From Mycobacterium noviomagense (lineage in GTDB: Bacteria > Actinomycetota > Actinomycetes > Mycobacteriales > Mycobacteriaceae): 64,000 nucleotides of DNA. Numbering within the stretch: the first letter of the stretch is position 1; every line of letters begins with the position of its first letter. Location: contig NZ_AP022583.1 in NCBI RefSeq assembly GCF_010731635.1, positions 620,001 to 684,000 on the forward strand, in the 5' to 3' direction. Both the position numbers and the translations under genes were made by a program. Under the pieces are notes generated by a model, which made no database searches, had not been told where the DNA came from, and was given only the letters and a program-made list of their open reading frames with translations. Shown one piece after another: positions 63,723 through 64,000 of the stretch.

Positions 63723-64000
63723 ATGACCGTCGCAGCACAACACACGACACCGGTCAAGCTGTGGGCCAACTCGGCCGACTCGCATTTCATCGAGCCGGCT
63801 GACCTGTGGCGGTCGCGGCTGCCGAAGCGGCTGGCTGAGCTGGTACCTCGAACACAAAAAGACGCCGACGGCCGATGGGAGACCATCTACGTCGACGGCC
63901 AGGTTTTTCGTCGCCGGCTGCCCAGCGTCGCGCAGCAAGAGTTCATGGCGGCCACGGTCGCCGCTGCTGGCGCACGCGACGTCAGCAAGCGGTTGGCCGA
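63723..64000 (+). CDS. Amidohydrolase-2-type metal-dependent hydrolase (N-terminal part, cut by window edge)
   Basis: An ATG at 63723 behind AAGGAAG opens MTVAAQHTTPVKLWANSADS and HFIEPADLWRSRLPKRLAEL, with ADSHFIEP matching the N-terminal metal-binding DxHxxE-like motif of amidohydrolase-2 proteins. About 92 residues are visible before the window ends. Relatives are decarboxylases or hydrolases in aromatic or sterol breakdown. Expression is probably controlled by the divergent-context TetR through the operator in its promoter. Substrate cannot be told from this part. Confidence 0.82.
   Translation, partial: MTVAAQHTTPVKLWANSADSHFIEPADLWRSRLPKRLAELVPRTQKDADGRWETIYVDGQVFRRRLPSVAQQEFMAATVAAAGARDVSKRLA

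Overview
The window is high-GC mycobacterial DNA. Gene order and protein signatures (PimE, MmpL13, Mce-associated proteins, Ala/Pro-rich exported proteins, a B12-riboswitch-controlled metE) match, in inverted orientation, the M. tuberculosis H37Rv segment from about Rv1165 (typA) down to Rv1124 (ephC). Several loci here are absent or decayed in H37Rv, so this is probably a non-tuberculous, likely slow-growing Mycobacterium. The species cannot be fixed from the sequence. Rv correspondences are from memory, not from a search.

Layout. 1-8 kb: typA (cut by the left edge) and the narGHJI respiratory nitrate reductase operon. 8-22 kb: mutT2 (frameshifted), a pterin dehydratase, pimE, exported Ala/Pro-rich proteins, a DNA-glycosylase-like protein with an overlapping 48-aa gene, TetR/GntR regulators, an F420-type flavin-fold protein, an O-methyltransferase, a sirtuin, and an mmpL13-tetR-methyltransferase operon behind a perfect operator palindrome.

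22.4-33.3 kb is the most unusual part. A run of genes, mostly joined by ATGA overlaps, encodes ACP, KAS III, a DarA-like flavodoxin-fold protein, a second ACP, a KS-AT-ACP polyketide synthase with no reductive domains, a type II thioesterase and a fatty acyl-AMP ligase. A FAD monooxygenase and a SAM methyltransferase follow on the opposite strand. The ACP/KAS III/DarA trio is the gene set of bacterial dialkylresorcinol (DarABC) biosynthesis. The PKS and acyl-AMP ligase could supply the acyl and beta-ketoacyl partners. I infer a dialkylresorcinol-type lipid pathway inserted between mmpL13 and the Rv1144-mcr block.

33.3-46 kb: SDR, mcr, enoyl-CoA hydratase, a CPBP protease and an NAD(P)-binding protein. 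Then comes a second, independent phenolic-lipid cassette like Streptomyces srsABC: type III PKS, ICMT-like methyltransferase, FAD hydroxylase. A full-length crotonase-thiolase pair follows (only fragments in H37Rv), then a cobalamin riboswitch and metE.

46-64 kb: a DUF3556 membrane protein, small membrane and DUF393 proteins, an RtcB-archease RNA ligase cassette, a feoA-feoB-nfu iron operon behind an IdeR-like box, DoxX/HxlR facing an F420-reductase-like gene that seems to start with ATA, a PPDK-like protein lacking the PEP domain coupled to a winged-helix protein, a WS/DGAT-like acyltransferase, a deletion scar joining an ESX-type gene to a DUF1023 hydrolase, an LppA-type lipoprotein, ephC, two Mce-associated proteins, and a TetR with a very clear promoter/operator before a truncated amidohydrolase gene. 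I saw no tRNA, rRNA, insertion sequence, CRISPR array or replication origin.
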